The notes beneath the pieces are model-generated. The model saw only the letters and a program-made list of their open reading frames with translations. It did no database searches and was not told the DNA's origin. Position numbers and translations under genes: made by a program. From assembly GCF_002005445.1 (NCBI RefSeq), contig NZ_CP014692.1:1054001-1118000 (forward strand): DNA of 64,000 bases, written 5' to 3'. Positions within the stretch are counted from its first letter, which is position 1. Each line of letters opens with the position of its first letter. Positions 9,046 to 18,236 of the stretch are shown here, in pieces. This stretch comes from Acetobacter aceti (GTDB taxonomy: Bacteria > Pseudomonadota > Alphaproteobacteria > Acetobacterales > Acetobacteraceae).

Positions 9046-9453
9046 TTACATGGACCGGGCGGCGACCGCAGACAGGGTGGCGCCAAAGGCAGCGACAGCC
9101 ATAAGCAGGATACCGTCGAAGATCAGCCCGGAGGGCGTCAGCAGGTGTGAGCCCAGCATGATTTCATGGGGGATGGCTTCCGAGACATGGGACATCACAT
9201 CATGGGCCTGCGCGTCGACATGGCTGGCGCTTGAAGACACTGCGTTCACAACATGAGGCAATGCAGCCCAGCCGACGCCTGCTATCAGAAGCAGCGGGGC
9301 CAGTAATTCTGCAATCTGCTGTGCCATATAGAACAGGAAATACAGCACAGACCAGATCGTCAGTCTGATCAGGGAAGACAGGCCATTCGAGCTTCCATTC
9401 TGACGCTCCGTCAGAGAGCGGGAAGGGGAATAGCGGTCGTCACTGAAGCTCAT
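9046..9453 (-). CDS. small integral membrane protein of unknown function
   Basis: A 135-residue protein with a polar N-terminus (about 30 residues) and hydrophobic segments near residues 32-65 (SVLYFLFYMAQQIAELLAPLLLIAGVGWAAL) and 108-130 (GLIFDGILLMAVAAFGATLSAV). A GAGAGAGA purine tract lies upstream of the ATG. I do not recognise the family. It is convergent with the zinc-ribbon gene, separated by about 145 bases in which I see no clear terminator. Confidence 0.55.
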   Translation of the reverse strand: MSFSDDRYSPSRSLTERQNGSSNGLSSLIRLTIWSVLYFLFYMAQQIAELLAPLLLIAGVGWAALPHVVNAVSSSASHVDAQAHDVMSHVSEAIPHEIMLGSHLLTPSGLIFDGILLMAVAAFGATLSAVAARSM

Positions 9454-9609
9454 GCGTTACGGTCTCTCTCTGTTGTCCGACAGAAGACCGGTGACGATCT
9501 TCACAGCTTTACTCCAGACCGGCGCTCGCAGGACATGCTGACGGATTGTCCACCGGCGTGGCGAAAAGCCACTCAGGCCATGCCATGCCAGCGGTTCCTC
9601 TGCAATTTA

Positions 9610-9873
9610 TTATTTGAGATAGACCTGCCCGTACGAGGCGGCACCCAGTCCCGGGCAACTGCATGGCGCGCCGACGGGTGACGCAAGCGGCAGCTGGCAG
9701 GTGTAGAGGCCGGCCTTGCATGTACCGCCTAGCGGCGTGCCGGGAGGATAGGTGCCCGGCGCAATGGGTGTCCCTGCCTGACCAGTGCAGGCGGCCAGTG
9801 AAACAGCCGCGACACCGAGAAACAGAACCCGTGAAGCACGGCGTTTTGCAGACCGGAAAACAGATACAGTCAT
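9610..9873 (-). CDS. small cysteine-containing lipoprotein
   Basis: An 87-residue product with a type II signal peptide (basic MTVSVFRSAKRRASR, hydrophobic LFLGVAAVSLAAC, lipobox LAAC with the cysteine near residue 28). The mature part is about 60 residues, rich in Gly and Pro, with four further cysteines (TCKAGLYTC and PCSC) that could pair in the periplasm. The GAGGAG site seven bases before the ATG at 9873 fixes the start. I do not recognise the family. It lies downstream of the HI0933-type flavoprotein on the same strand with a 98-base gap. Confidence 0.65.
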   Translation of the reverse strand: MTVSVFRSAKRRASRVLFLGVAAVSLAACTGQAGTPIAPGTYPPGTPLGGTCKAGLYTCQLPLASPVGAPCSCPGLGAASYGQVYLK

Positions 9874-9971
9874 CGGAGTTCTCCTCAAGGATGAAATGGT
9901 GAAGGCAGAATAGTCTGATTTCTCAAGGAAGTCAGTAAAAGCAAAGTGTTGCTGCTTTGAGAGATATAACA

Positions 9972-11168
9972 TCACTCCGACAGGGCGGTTCCCGCAGCAT
10001 GGCCGCTCGCCCAGGCCCACTGGAAATTATATCCCCCCAGCCAGCCTGTGACATCCACGGCCTCGCCGACGAAATAAAGCTGCGGCAGGGTTGTGCTGGC
10101 CATGGTGCGCGATGAAAGCGCCTTTGTATCCACGCCCCCCGTGGTGACTTCGGCCTTGGCATAGCCCTCGGTTCCTGAAGGAGAAAATTGCCAGTTCTTG
10201 AGGGTTTCCGCTGCTGCCCTGAGCATTTTGTCGGGCCACTCGCCGGCGGCTTTCCCGCCCAGCAGGCGAGGACCAAGCACTTCAGCGAGTCGCCTCGGCA
10301 TCAGTTCGGCAAGGATGGCTACAGCATGGGCGCGCGATCGACCTGTGCGGGCATCTCTCAGGGTCTCGAAAGCATCCTTATCCGGAAGAAGGTCGATCCT
10401 GATGGACTGTCCGGGTTTCCAGAAAGATGAAATCTGAAGAATTGCCGGGCCTGACAGTCCTTTATGCGTGAACAGCATGGCCTCTTCGAAAGCGGTTCTG
10501 CCGTTCTGCACGCGTACAGGCAAGGAGACGCCGGAAAGCGCAGGCATCCATTCCAGATCCTCGATATTGGCCTGTAGAGGCACAAGACCGGGAGCCGGAG
10601 GCACGAGTGGAACGCCAAACTGACGGGCCAGCCGATGGGCAAAGCCGGTCGCTCCGAGTTTGGGGATGGACAGGCCGCCTGTTGCGAGAACAAGGGATCT
10701 GGCCGTCAGGGTATGCGTGTCAGTTTCCACCGTAAAGTGGCCTGAAAACTGAACATCCCTGACCGTCTCGCTGAGGCGGATGGTCACATCGCCATTGTCG
10801 CACTCATCCAGAAGCATCTCGAGAATCTGCCGGGCAGACCCATCACAGAAGAGCTGCCCGAGTGTCTTTTCGTGCCACGCGATGCGATGCTTTTCGACCA
10901 GCGCCAGAAAATCGGCGGGTTTATAGCGGGCGAGCGCGGAGCGGGCAAAATGCCGGTTCTGGGACAGAAAACGGTCCGGCATGGTGTGCAGGTTGGTAAA
11001 ATTGCACCGTCCACCGCCGGAAATCAGGATCTTTCGACCCGGCTCGTCATTATGGTCGAGGACCAGCACCCGCCTGCCACGTTGCCCGGCTGTGAGGGCG
11101 GTCATCAGTCCGGCTGCTCCGGCTCCGATGACGATTGCGTCGAATGTTTCCTGCCGTCTGCCGCTCAC
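9972..11168 (-). CDS. HI0933-family FAD-dependent oxidoreductase (YhiN/BaiN-like)
   Basis: A 398-residue flavoprotein. It opens with a dinucleotide-binding GAGAAGL (residues 16-22), then DHNDEPGRKILISGGGRCNFTN, the diagnostic HI0933 segment, and ends with YFVGEAVDVTGWLGGYNFQWAWASG, the FAD-proximal C-terminal motif. The start is GTG at 11168, supported by GGAGAAG eight bases upstream. Members are reported as probable NAD(P)/FAD oxidoreductases; the natural substrate of most is unknown. It lies just beyond the rpsI terminator. Confidence 0.85.
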   Translation of the reverse strand: MSGRRQETFDAIVIGAGAAGLMTALTAGQRGRRVLVLDHNDEPGRKILISGGGRCNFTNLHTMPDRFLSQNRHFARSALARYKPADFLALVEKHRIAWHEKTLGQLFCDGSARQILEMLLDECDNGDVTIRLSETVRDVQFSGHFTVETDTHTLTARSLVLATGGLSIPKLGATGFAHRLARQFGVPLVPPAPGLVPLQANIEDLEWMPALSGVSLPVRVQNGRTAFEEAMLFTHKGLSGPAILQISSFWKPGQSIRIDLLPDKDAFETLRDARTGRSRAHAVAILAELMPRRLAEVLGPRLLGGKAAGEWPDKMLRAAAETLKNWQFSPSGTEGYAKAEVTTGGVDTKALSSRTMASTTLPQLYFVGEAVDVTGWLGGYNFQWAWASGHAAGTALSE

Positions 11169-11184
11169 GCTGTCTTCTCCAGAT

Positions 11185-11220
11185 AAAGAAAAAGCCGCCA
11201 GCCCGAAGGCCGGCGGCTTC
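11185..11220 (-). terminator. rho-independent terminator after rpsI
   Basis: On the minus strand the sequence reads AAGCCGCC, a GC-rich inner stem with TTCG loop, then GGCGGCTT and a T-rich tail (TTTTTCTTT, about 11184-11193). The outer arms are 11192-11199 and 11212-11219. It lies about 40 bases beyond the rpsI stop. Confidence 0.85.
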
Positions 11221-11261
11221 CCAAAACCCTCTTCCGCACAGGGCGGAAGGCGTGTTCCAGA

Positions 11262-11753
11262 TCAGCGCTTGCTGAACTGGAAGGAACGACGGGCCTTGGC
11301 CTTACCGTATTTCTTGCGCTCGACCTGACGGGAGTCACGGGTCAGGAACCCGGCTGCCTTCAGAACGCCACGCAGTTCAGGCTCATAGTGCGTCAGCGCA
11401 CGGCTGATGCCGTGACGGACAGCACCGGCCTGACCGGACAGACCACCACCAACGACGGTGCAGACAACGTCGAACTGGTTGTAACGGTCGGTCACGAGGA
11501 ACGGCTGTGTCAGCAGCATACGCAGGACCGGACGGGCGAAGTAGGTGCCGATCGGGCGACCGTTCACCGTGACATCACCCTTGCCGGGCTTGATCCAGAC
11601 GCGGGCGACGGATTCTTTACGACGGCCGGTGGCGTAGGAACGCCCCTGAGCGTCGCGCTTTACTTCGTAGACAGGAGCTTCTGAAGACACGACCTGAGGA
11701 GCGACGTCCTTGAGGTCGGCGAGCGTGCCTGTGCGTTCAATCGTTTCAGACAT
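11262..11753 (-). CDS. rpsI: 30S ribosomal protein S9
   Basis: A 163-residue S9. The core begins at [14 protein letters not shown], followed by [16 protein letters not shown], the [19 protein letters not shown] glycine loop and the basic tail [11 protein letters not shown] that reaches the ribosomal P site. The N-terminus carries the roughly 35-residue extension common in alphaproteobacteria. It starts five bases after the rplM stop, so the two form the usual L13-S9 operon. Confidence 0.97.
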   Translation of the reverse strand: MSETIERTGTLADLKDVAPQVVSSEAPVYEVKRDAQGRSYATGRRKESVARVWIKPGKGDVTVNGRPIGTYFARPVLRMLLTQPFLVTDRYNQFDVVCTVVGGGLSGQAGAVRHGISRALTHYEPELRGVLKAAGFLTRDSRQVERKKYGKAKARRSFQFSKR

Positions 11754-11758
11754 GGCGA

Positions 11759-12238
11759 TCAGACCCCACTCTTCGCAATGGCGGTGTTCTTGCGGTTCAT
11801 CGCGGCGACATCCAGCTTCACTGGCTGCTGGCCGTCATGCGGATGCTCGGAACCGGCATAGACATGCAGGTTACGCATCTGGGCGCGCTGCAGCGGGCCA
11901 CGTGTGATCATGCGCTCGACAGCCTTCTCGACGACTTCACCGGGGTGCTTGCCGTTAAGACGCTGCGTGATCGTGCGCTGCTTGATGCCACCCGCATAAC
12001 CGGTGTGGTAATGGAAAAGCTTCTGGTCAACTTTGTTGCCGGTCAGCTTCACTTTTTCAGCGTTGATGATGACGACATGGTCGCCGCAATCAACGTGCGG
12101 TGTGAACTGCGGCTTGTGCTTGCCGCGCAGACGCGCTGCAACAAGAGTGGCGAGACGACCAAGAACGAGCCCTTCGGCGTCGATCAGGATCCAGTTCTTC
12201 GTCACTTCCGCGGGCTTAAGCGAGCGGGTGGTTTTCAT
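11759..12238 (-). CDS. rplM: 50S ribosomal protein L13
   Basis: A 159-residue L13 with [16 protein letters not shown], the [16 protein letters not shown] segment, the [14 protein letters not shown] loop and [30 protein letters not shown], all diagnostic. L13 is an early-assembly 23S rRNA binder. It is the first gene of the rplM-rpsI operon, read from a good sigma-70-type promoter about 45 bases upstream. Confidence 0.97.
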   Translation of the reverse strand: MKTTRSLKPAEVTKNWILIDAEGLVLGRLATLVAARLRGKHKPQFTPHVDCGDHVVIINAEKVKLTGNKVDQKLFHYHTGYAGGIKQRTITQRLNGKHPGEVVEKAVERMITRGPLQRAQMRNLHVYAGSEHPHDGQQPVKLDVAAMNRKNTAIAKSGV

Positions 12239-12282
12239 TGTTTCTATGTCCGTCCAGGAATCTTGAGCGGTTCGGGTGGGGC

Positions 12283-12311
12283 CTTATGCGTAAGCCGGGA
12301 AGGCGCGTCAA
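12283..12311 (-). promoter_or_regulatory. sigma-70-type promoter of rplM-rpsI
   Basis: On the minus strand a -35 TTGACG (12306-12311) and a -10 CATAAG (12283-12288) are separated by exactly 17 bases. Transcription would start near 12276, leaving a leader of roughly 40 bases before the rplM ATG. Confidence 0.6.
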
Positions 12312-12511
12312 GCGAAAAGACAGAGGAAAAAGAGTCGATTTGATTTGTTTCTTTAAATATAAGAACTATTTTTATTTGGTAACATGATACCGCAATGGTG
12401 GATTGCCGAGAAACCGCAGAAATCCGGCGGGAGCGGTTTTTCCTGATGCTCTTGAGACGACGCCCTGATATGTAGAAGGAACCAAGGCTGATCAAAGGGT
12501 TGCTGTCTTTC

Positions 12512-14047
12512 ATGAACCGAGAAACCACACGCCGTACCATATTCACCTTATCCGCTCTTGCGGTCATGGGACTCGGCTCTGCGGGTTGGATCTGGATTCA
12601 CAGGGAAGCCAATCACGAACTGATCGAAGCGCTGGAAAATGCGAAAGCCCATCTGCCGCCGGGCGTCGAATTTACCTGGAGCAAGGCTATCGCTCTGCCC
12701 ACCAGCCACGGGGCGCGGCTGACAGACGTTGTGCTGAAAGATCCCAATGGGACGATTTCCGCAGCGACAATCGAACTGATCGGGGCTGTTGCGGGCTCGG
12801 GAGAGACAAAAAGCACGCCAGATCACAGCTCCCTGCATTTTGACCACGTCATCGCCTACACACTTCAGGTGACAGGCGCAGATGGCACCATGCAGGTGAA
12901 ACGGTTGTCGCTCGATGGAATCATGTTGCCTCCATCGACAGAAGATCAGGTCAGCAGCCTGATGATGGATCACGGCGAGGCGACGCAGGTTGCTGTCACC
13001 TCGGTGGACGGTCTGGAAAGCGCCAGAGCTGATCATGTCATTCTGGACCAGTATGGCACGGGGCGGATTTCGCGGCTGACAGTCAGCAAATTTCTGCTTC
13101 ATTACGGTGAACATCCCGTCAGGGACGCCAGTATAGCGCAACTGGTGTCAGATGGGTCCGATCTGGCAGGATTGCTGCAATCTTATCTGAAGGGGAATGG
13201 CTTGCTGTTTCACGACGGCAATCAGTCCTTCACGGTCGAGGATTTTCTTCTCAGTGGAGAGGTGGACGGTCCGGGCAGTGCACAGGACCGTCTTGTCGGA
13301 TTTGAAAAAGGTCGTCTCCATATCGATACGGACGGCAAGAAAAGCCGTGTGACCGAGAGTTTCACACATTTCAGAGTGTGGCCGACGGGTCCGCGCAGCA
13401 TGGCCATCAAGACGCTTGGTTATCAGAAATTCGATGGAGCGGTGGTGCTGAATGCGATTGTGGATCGCGAGGCGGATGTCGCGCATGTCACGCAGTTTGA
13501 CGTCAATGCTCCTGAATTCGGACATCTGAATATGGCGGGCGATTTTGTCCAGCTGGCAGCGCCGCAGGGGGCGTTGCCACAGCCACAGATCGCGCACCTT
13601 GATTTTTCCTGGCGTGATGATGGGCTGGTTTCCCGTATTATCAACAGCATGGCGGTCGCTCAGGGTATGGACCCCGATGCCTATGTCACCTTGCTGCGTC
13701 GCACATGGTCTCCGGCAGGGGCGGCGCCGGACAGTGTGGGTGCGCAACTTGCCAAGTATATTGCAAACCCGGAAGCTGGCCCTCTGACCGCCATGATTGC
13801 TCCTGAAAAGCCAGTTCCTGTGCTGACTCTGGTGACAATTCCCGCGATGATGACGCATCCGCAAGTTGTCGAAATGCTTGGCCTGACTGTGCAGTCTCCG
13901 GTAGCAGGCGCTGCAGCTGGCGATGATGCGCAGGCGCCTGATCCCAACATGACGACTGACGAACCGGTTGATCCCGAAGTGCTGGCTCCCGGTCCCTCTG
14001 CTGCGCCCAAGACAGGCGTAACGGCGCAACCGTCAGGCCAGAAATAA
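12512..14047 (+). CDS. signal-anchored envelope protein of unknown function
   Basis: A 511-residue product with a basic N-terminus (MNRETTRRT) and one membrane segment (about residues 9-27). The periplasmic part has a repeated beta-strand feel resembling DUF945/AsmA-like proteins, for example SLHFDHVIAYTLQVTGADGTMQVKRLSLDGI and a later NLMAGDF-like strand, and ends in a Pro/Ala-rich tail. The ATG at 12512 lies 12 bases after AAAGGG; TTG at 12500 is too close to that site. No family can be named with confidence. It is divergent from rplM and resembles in architecture the DUF2125-type gene at 1423. Confidence 0.55.
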   Translation: MNRETTRRTIFTLSALAVMGLGSAGWIWIHREANHELIEALENAKAHLPPGVEFTWSKAIALPTSHGARLTDVVLKDPNGTISAATIELIGAVAGSGETKSTPDHSSLHFDHVIAYTLQVTGADGTMQVKRLSLDGIMLPPSTEDQVSSLMMDHGEATQVAVTSVDGLESARADHVILDQYGTGRISRLTVSKFLLHYGEHPVRDASIAQLVSDGSDLAGLLQSYLKGNGLLFHDGNQSFTVEDFLLSGEVDGPGSAQDRLVGFEKGRLHIDTDGKKSRVTESFTHFRVWPTGPRSMAIKTLGYQKFDGAVVLNAIVDREADVAHVTQFDVNAPEFGHLNMAGDFVQLAAPQGALPQPQIAHLDFSWRDDGLVSRIINSMAVAQGMDPDAYVTLLRRTWSPAGAAPDSVGAQLAKYIANPEAGPLTAMIAPEKPVPVLTLVTIPAMMTHPQVVEMLGLTVQSPVAGAAAGDDAQAPDPNMTTDEPVDPEVLAPGPSAAPKTGVTAQPSGQK

Positions 14048-14443
14048 GGAAACAGAGCCGACGTTTTCCGGGTATCCGGCAAAGCAGAATCTGACGTCGC
14101 TTTTAAAGCGATGACTGTCTGATCATTCCGGTACGTGTCGCGGATGATAATCGAGCATCAACTGGGTTGCTGAGGAACTGTTTTTCCGGAGTGTTTTTGA
14201 AACAGCGGGACACAGGGCGGGAGTCTGTTCTCAGGCGTCTTTTGTCTCTATTGACCCCATGCTTTCCATATAAAGTTTGAACTTTTCTTTCTGAAATATG
14301 TTCAATCAGAAATAATGACTGAGTGAAGGGTATGAAGCTGTCAGGAGTGATTTGTTTCCTGAGTAACGCAGTCAGGACGAATGCCTGAAGGTGAATTGCG
14401 GCGAAACTGACCACTATTTTTATGTTTGAGAAACAGGTCACTG
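14048..14443. other. gene-free interval before the AI-2E permease
   Basis: About 400 bases between two plus-strand genes. It becomes AT-rich toward its right half (about 14250-14430). A short palindrome cgctttTAAAGCG sits near 14097-14109, but no T-run follows, so it is a poor terminator. Reading frames across the interval on either strand have no ribosome site and no recognisable product. I see no RNA gene. Confidence 0.5.
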
Positions 14444-15634
14444 GTGAAAATGCTGTCCAAGATATCGTCATGGTGTAAACCGAAAAATACTTCTTCCCCT
14501 TTGCTTTTGCGTGAAGAGGACGTTGCCCTGTTGGAGGCCGTTAAACAATTGCCCGCAGAGCGGCCATCCTTCCAGTACTGGGCGCAAGGCATCCTTGCTG
14601 TTTGTATCGTCGCACTGGCAATTTTTACCTTGGGGCGATTTCGTCTTGCTCTGGTCTGGGGAGGAATTCTCGCCATCGTCTGCTGGCCGCTCATGCAGTG
14701 GCTGGGTCGTAAATGGTCCCCCCGACATGCGGAGACAATTCTGCCACTGGCTGTTGTCTCGGGCATCGCGCTGGTGTTTGTCATTCCTGTTTCTTTCCTG
14801 ATTGCAGCGGCGGCAGGTGAAGCTCAGGAAGGAGGGAACTGGATCAGGCAGGCAGGGGAAACAGGCGTTCCCGAACCCGGCTGGCTGTCGAAATTACCAT
14901 GGGGCAGGGCGCAGATTGAGCATTGGTGGCAAATCAATCTTTCCAGTCCGGAGGGAATGAAGGCTCTGGTGCATAAACTCAATCCGGAACAGGCCCTGAC
15001 CACGCTCGAACATATTGGTCACGGTCTTGTCAATACTGTTGTGATCCTCTGTTTTTCTCTGCTCATCCTGTTCTTCCTGCTGCGCGGGGGGCACAGGCTG
15101 ATCGAGCATCTCAATCTGTTCATTCTGCGTCTGCTTGGCGCCAGAGGACAAATGGCCCAGAAACAGCTTGTCGGTGCTGTTCGTGGAGCAATGGCCGGTC
15201 TGGTGCTTGTGGGGCTGGCTGAAGGGGTCATCATAGGCGTATCGTATATTATTGCTGGTGCGCCCCAGCCTTTGCTTCTTGGTCTCTTTACAGCATTTGC
15301 CTCGATGATTCCGATGGTTGGAGGAGTTGCTGTCGCCATCAGTGCGTTGCTGATCGCCATCAAGGGTTCTTTGGGAGCCGGAATTGCGGTTGGGGTTTTC
15401 GGTTTTGTTGTTCTGTTTCTCGCGGACCATTTTATCCGGCCTGTTCTGATCGGAGGATCAATTCGCCTGCCATTCGTGTGGGTGCTGCTTGGTATTCTGG
15501 GAGGGATCGAGACCTGGGGTCTGAGTGGTCTGTTTATTGGACCGGTCCTGATGGCGCTCGCACATCTGATCTGGCGTTTCGGCTCCACGCGCGCCAACGG
15601 TGCGGGCAGAATGGTGGGTCATCAACCTGAGTAA
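14444..15634 (+). CDS. AI-2E family transporter (PerM/YdiK-like permease)
   Basis: About 396 residues with eight or so membrane segments. The conserved C-terminal half carries LVGAVRGAMAGLVLVGLAEGVIIG, the PQPLLLGLFTAFASMIPMVGG motif and LIGGSIRLPFVWVLLGILGG followed by GLFIGPVLMAL, all characteristic of the AI-2E/PerM family. Members include the reported autoinducer-2 exporter TqsA and Na+/H+ antiporter-like proteins, so the substrate is open. Start uncertain: GTG 14444 is six bases after AGG; ATG 14450 and TTG 14426 are alternatives. It is convergent with panC. Confidence 0.82.
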   Translation: MKMLSKISSWCKPKNTSSPLLLREEDVALLEAVKQLPAERPSFQYWAQGILAVCIVALAIFTLGRFRLALVWGGILAIVCWPLMQWLGRKWSPRHAETILPLAVVSGIALVFVIPVSFLIAAAAGEAQEGGNWIRQAGETGVPEPGWLSKLPWGRAQIEHWWQINLSSPEGMKALVHKLNPEQALTTLEHIGHGLVNTVVILCFSLLILFFLLRGGHRLIEHLNLFILRLLGARGQMAQKQLVGAVRGAMAGLVLVGLAEGVIIGVSYIIAGAPQPLLLGLFTAFASMIPMVGGVAVAISALLIAIKGSLGAGIAVGVFGFVVLFLADHFIRPVLIGGSIRLPFVWVLLGILGGIETWGLSGLFIGPVLMALAHLIWRFGSTRANGAGRMVGHQPE

Positions 15635-15654
15635 TAGGGCCGGAGATATTTCAG

Positions 15655-15693
15655 AAGACAGCTTTGCAAAAAGGAATTTTACAAAGCTGTCTT
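15655..15693. terminator. hairpin between convergent AI-2E permease and panC genes
   Basis: Perfect 12-base arms AAGACAGCTTTG (15655-15666) and CAAAGCTGTCTT (15682-15693) around a 15-base loop, midway between two convergent stops. T-tracts on both sides are short, so a bidirectional terminator is likely but not certain. Confidence 0.5.
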
Positions 15694-15763
15694 TCAAATC
15701 CGGTTGAGGTCTTTGATAAAGCTGTTTGCAAACGGATTTGAGGATCGCCTGTTTTTTGTGAAA

Positions 15764-16603
15764 TTACTTTCTTCTGACAAGAACGTTGTCGAGAAGGCGG
15801 GTATTGCCAACTCTGACAGCCAGCGAGATCAAGGCTTCACCGTCAACGCTGTCGAGTTCTGTCAGAGAGTAAGGATCAGCAACACTGATATAATCCACAG
15901 AAAACTCAGGGTCTTTTGACAGGATGTCGCCAATCAATCTCTTGATGGACGACGCATTCCACTCGCCTGCGGCAATGTGCTCCTGTGCTTTTCCGAGGCT
16001 TTCATGCAGCAGGAGTGCGCGGTCCTGTTCGCTGTCCGTCAGATAGGAATTGCGGCTGGAGAGCGCGAGACCTTTTTCGTTGCGAACGATATCGCAGATG
16101 ACGATATCCACAGGAATATTCAGGTCCGCCACCAGTCTTTTGATCACGGCGCATTGCTGTGCGTCTTTCTGGCCAAAAAAAGCTTTCGCAGGCTGGATGA
16201 TATTGAAAAGCTTGGTGACAACAGTAGCAACACCAGAAAAATGTCCTGGTCTTATTGCGCCTTCGAGTGGTTTTGAAACCTCCCCGACATCAATGCTCGT
16301 AGCAAAACCGGGAGGATAGATTTCACTCTCGTCAGGGGTGAAGACGAAAGATACACCGGCCTCCCTGAGAAGAGCCAGATCCTTTTCCAGGGCTTTCGGA
16401 TAGCGGTTGAGATCTTCATCAGGAGAAAACTGTGTCGGATTCACAAAGATGCTGACAGCGACAGCATCGCATTCTTTCCGCGCACGACGGACAAGACTCA
16501 GGTGGCCTTCATGCAGAAAACCCATTGTCGGAACAAATCCCAGTGTTCCATTCAGTCGGGCTCGTGTCTCGCGTGCGGCGGCAATGGTGGAAACAATCTG
16601 CAT
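15764..16603 (-). CDS. panC: pantothenate synthetase
   Basis: A 279-residue enzyme with the nucleotidyl-transferase motif MGFLHEGH (residues 27-34), VSIFVNPTQF, GHFSGVATVVTKLFNIIQPAKAFFGQKDAQQ and the KMSKS-like ALSSRNSYL segment. It condenses pantoate with beta-alanine, using ATP, to give pantothenate. The frame is open farther upstream, but the ATG at 16603 lies one base after the panB stop and matches the family N-terminus. Confidence 0.95.
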   Translation of the reverse strand: MQIVSTIAAARETRARLNGTLGFVPTMGFLHEGHLSLVRRARKECDAVAVSIFVNPTQFSPDEDLNRYPKALEKDLALLREAGVSFVFTPDESEIYPPGFATSIDVGEVSKPLEGAIRPGHFSGVATVVTKLFNIIQPAKAFFGQKDAQQCAVIKRLVADLNIPVDIVICDIVRNEKGLALSSRNSYLTDSEQDRALLLHESLGKAQEHIAAGEWNASSIKRLIGDILSKDPEFSVDYISVADPYSLTELDSVDGEALISLAVRVGNTRLLDNVLVRRK

Positions 16604-16604
16604 A

Positions 16605-17450
16605 TCAGTGATCTTTATGGTCCAGAGAGGCGATGGCGGTAGCGAGTTCGTCAGGGTCCATTGTGGAACTCTGCGCATCCGTCGGAAAAGAACCTGAGCG
16701 CACATCGTCGGCATAGGCGCGAACGGCCTGTTCCATGGCGGCTCCGATGTCGGCAAAGCGCTTTGCGTGACGTGGCGGACGGCCTTCAAACAGACCAAGC
16801 ACGTCATGCCAGACCTGAACCTGTCCGTCACAGCCAGCACCGGCTCCAATGCCGATGACAGGAATGCTGACTCTTTCAGACACGGCGGCGGCCAATGGGG
16901 CAGGAACGACTTCCAGCACAAGCGCAAAAGCTCCGGCAGCTTCGAGCGCAAGAGCATCTTCAATCAACTGACGTGCTTCATCTTTATGTCGTGCCTGCAC
17001 GCGCAAGCCGATCTGATGCTGCGATTGAGGCGTCAGTCCCAGATGCCCCATGACAGGCACTCCACAATCAACCAGACGGTGGATCTGCGGGGTGATGCTC
17101 TGTCCACCCTCCAGCTTGACGGCCTGCACACCAGACGACTGCATCAGGCGGCGTGCGGAAGAGACGGCATCTTCGATGGTGGCATAGCTCAGAAACGGAA
17201 GATCAGCGACGACAAGCGCTTTCTGGCTGACGCGCATGACAGCGGCAGCGTGTCGTTCCATATCGTCAAGCGTGACGGGCAGGGTCGTGCTGTGACCCAG
17301 CATGACCATGCCCAGTGAATCGCCGACCAGAAGAACAGGAACGCCTGCTCGTTCGGCAATAAGGGCAGACGAGGAGTCGTAAGCCGTAATCATGGCGATG
17401 CGTTCGCCATTCTGCTTCATCTTCTGCACATCAGCGACTGTAACCCGCAT
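16605..17450 (-). CDS. panB: 3-methyl-2-oxobutanoate hydroxymethyltransferase
   Basis: A 281-residue TIM-barrel enzyme. [42 protein letters not shown] (metal-binding Asp in GDS), [16 protein letters not shown] and [22 protein letters not shown] are all PanB signatures. It transfers a hydroxymethyl group from methylene-tetrahydrofolate to ketoisovalerate, the step before PanC. GGAGG lies five bases before the ATG. panB and panC form a tight two-gene operon; no panD is visible. Confidence 0.96.
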   Translation of the reverse strand: MRVTVADVQKMKQNGERIAMITAYDSSSALIAERAGVPVLLVGDSLGMVMLGHSTTLPVTLDDMERHAAAVMRVSQKALVVADLPFLSYATIEDAVSSARRLMQSSGVQAVKLEGGQSITPQIHRLVDCGVPVMGHLGLTPQSQHQIGLRVQARHKDEARQLIEDALALEAAGAFALVLEVVPAPLAAAVSERVSIPVIGIGAGAGCDGQVQVWHDVLGLFEGRPPRHAKRFADIGAAMEQAVRAYADDVRSGSFPTDAQSSTMDPDELATAIASLDHKDH

Positions 17451-17585
17451 GTCCGCCTCCGTTGTTCGGCACGTTGGGGCGCTGTTGTGCCTTACTCCGG
17501 CGGGAAGACCAAGGGGCTATAGAAAATGCTCAAGGCTGGAGTGCAAGGAGAGGGACTACTTCATATTTTGAAGTGGAGATTATTA

Positions 17586-18134
17586 ATGCAAATGTGTAAG
17601 CATAAAGTAGATTTTACGGCGATCAGCAATGGAAATGAAAATATTATGATTAAAGACGTAACTACTGATCTGAACGCTATTTTGATGCTGCATGCAGATG
17701 TGGGAAAGGCTCTGGTCTATATAGTTAATAGTCCATTATTGGGGCGAGAGACTCTCTCGGCAGCATTAGGCGAATTATCAGAACATTTGGTGGCCACATT
17801 TATCGGGGGTGCCCGGAAGGCGCGTGGAAATAACGGCTTTGATCTTGTTGGTCCAAACGAGGAGAAAATAGAGGTGAAATCTCGCCAGCTCAGTAAGTGG
17901 GGCGGATCTTTGCAATTTAATTTTGGCACGCATTCTGCCACAGCAAATGAGGCTTTTTGCATCGCTTGGGACGACACCGTGTCACCTCCGGTAATCTTTG
18001 CCGCATTTCGTGCACCAATTTCTTGGATGCTCGAAAAATGGGGCTGCACCGGACAAACGTCTTATTCAATACGTACAAAATTAAAAGCACTTCAACGTGA
18101 AGCACATTCTAATATGCTAAACACAAGTAGCTAA
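17586..18134 (+). CDS. AT-rich accessory gene, possible PD-(D/E)XK-type nuclease
   Basis: A 182-residue protein. The segment RGNNGFDLVGPNEEKIEVKSRQL (an Asp, then E-V-K about nine residues on) matches the D...ExK core of PD-(D/E)XK nucleases, and the next lines (SLQFNFGTHSATANEAFCIAWD) fit a following strand. It is visibly more AT-rich than its neighbours and sits immediately at the 3' end of tRNA-Thr, a common integration point. The ATG at 17586 has GGAG seven bases upstream; the frame is open from 17526. No methyltransferase partner is nearby. Nuclease function is inference from one motif. Confidence 0.5.
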   Translation: MQMCKHKVDFTAISNGNENIMIKDVTTDLNAILMLHADVGKALVYIVNSPLLGRETLSAALGELSEHLVATFIGGARKARGNNGFDLVGPNEEKIEVKSRQLSKWGGSLQFNFGTHSATANEAFCIAWDDTVSPPVIFAAFRAPISWMLEKWGCTGQTSYSIRTKLKALQREAHSNMLNTSS

Positions 18135-18149
18135 ATTTTCAGGGAAAAA

Positions 18150-18224
18150 TGGTGCCGGCGGAGAGATTCGAACTCCCGGCCTTCGGTTTACAAAACCGCT
18201 GCACTACCACTGTGCTACGCCGGC
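18150..18224 (-). tRNA. tRNA-Thr (anticodon TGT)
   Basis: On the minus strand a full cloverleaf can be drawn: acceptor GCCGGCG pairing with CGCCGGC, D-arm GCAC...GTGC, anticodon loop TTTGTAA with TGT at positions 34-36, T-loop TTCGAAT, and an encoded CCA (18150-18152). The anticodon stem has one mismatched outer pair (G-A). TGT reads ACA and, with wobble, other Thr codons. Confidence 0.95.
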
Positions 18225-18236
18225 AACGTGGCGGGG

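Noticed and set aside
17495-18165. Possible att direct repeats around the nuclease-like gene (ccggcgg near 17500 and 18155)
   Set aside because: Only seven bases match and GC-rich septamers are common here, so this is not evidence of site-specific integration.
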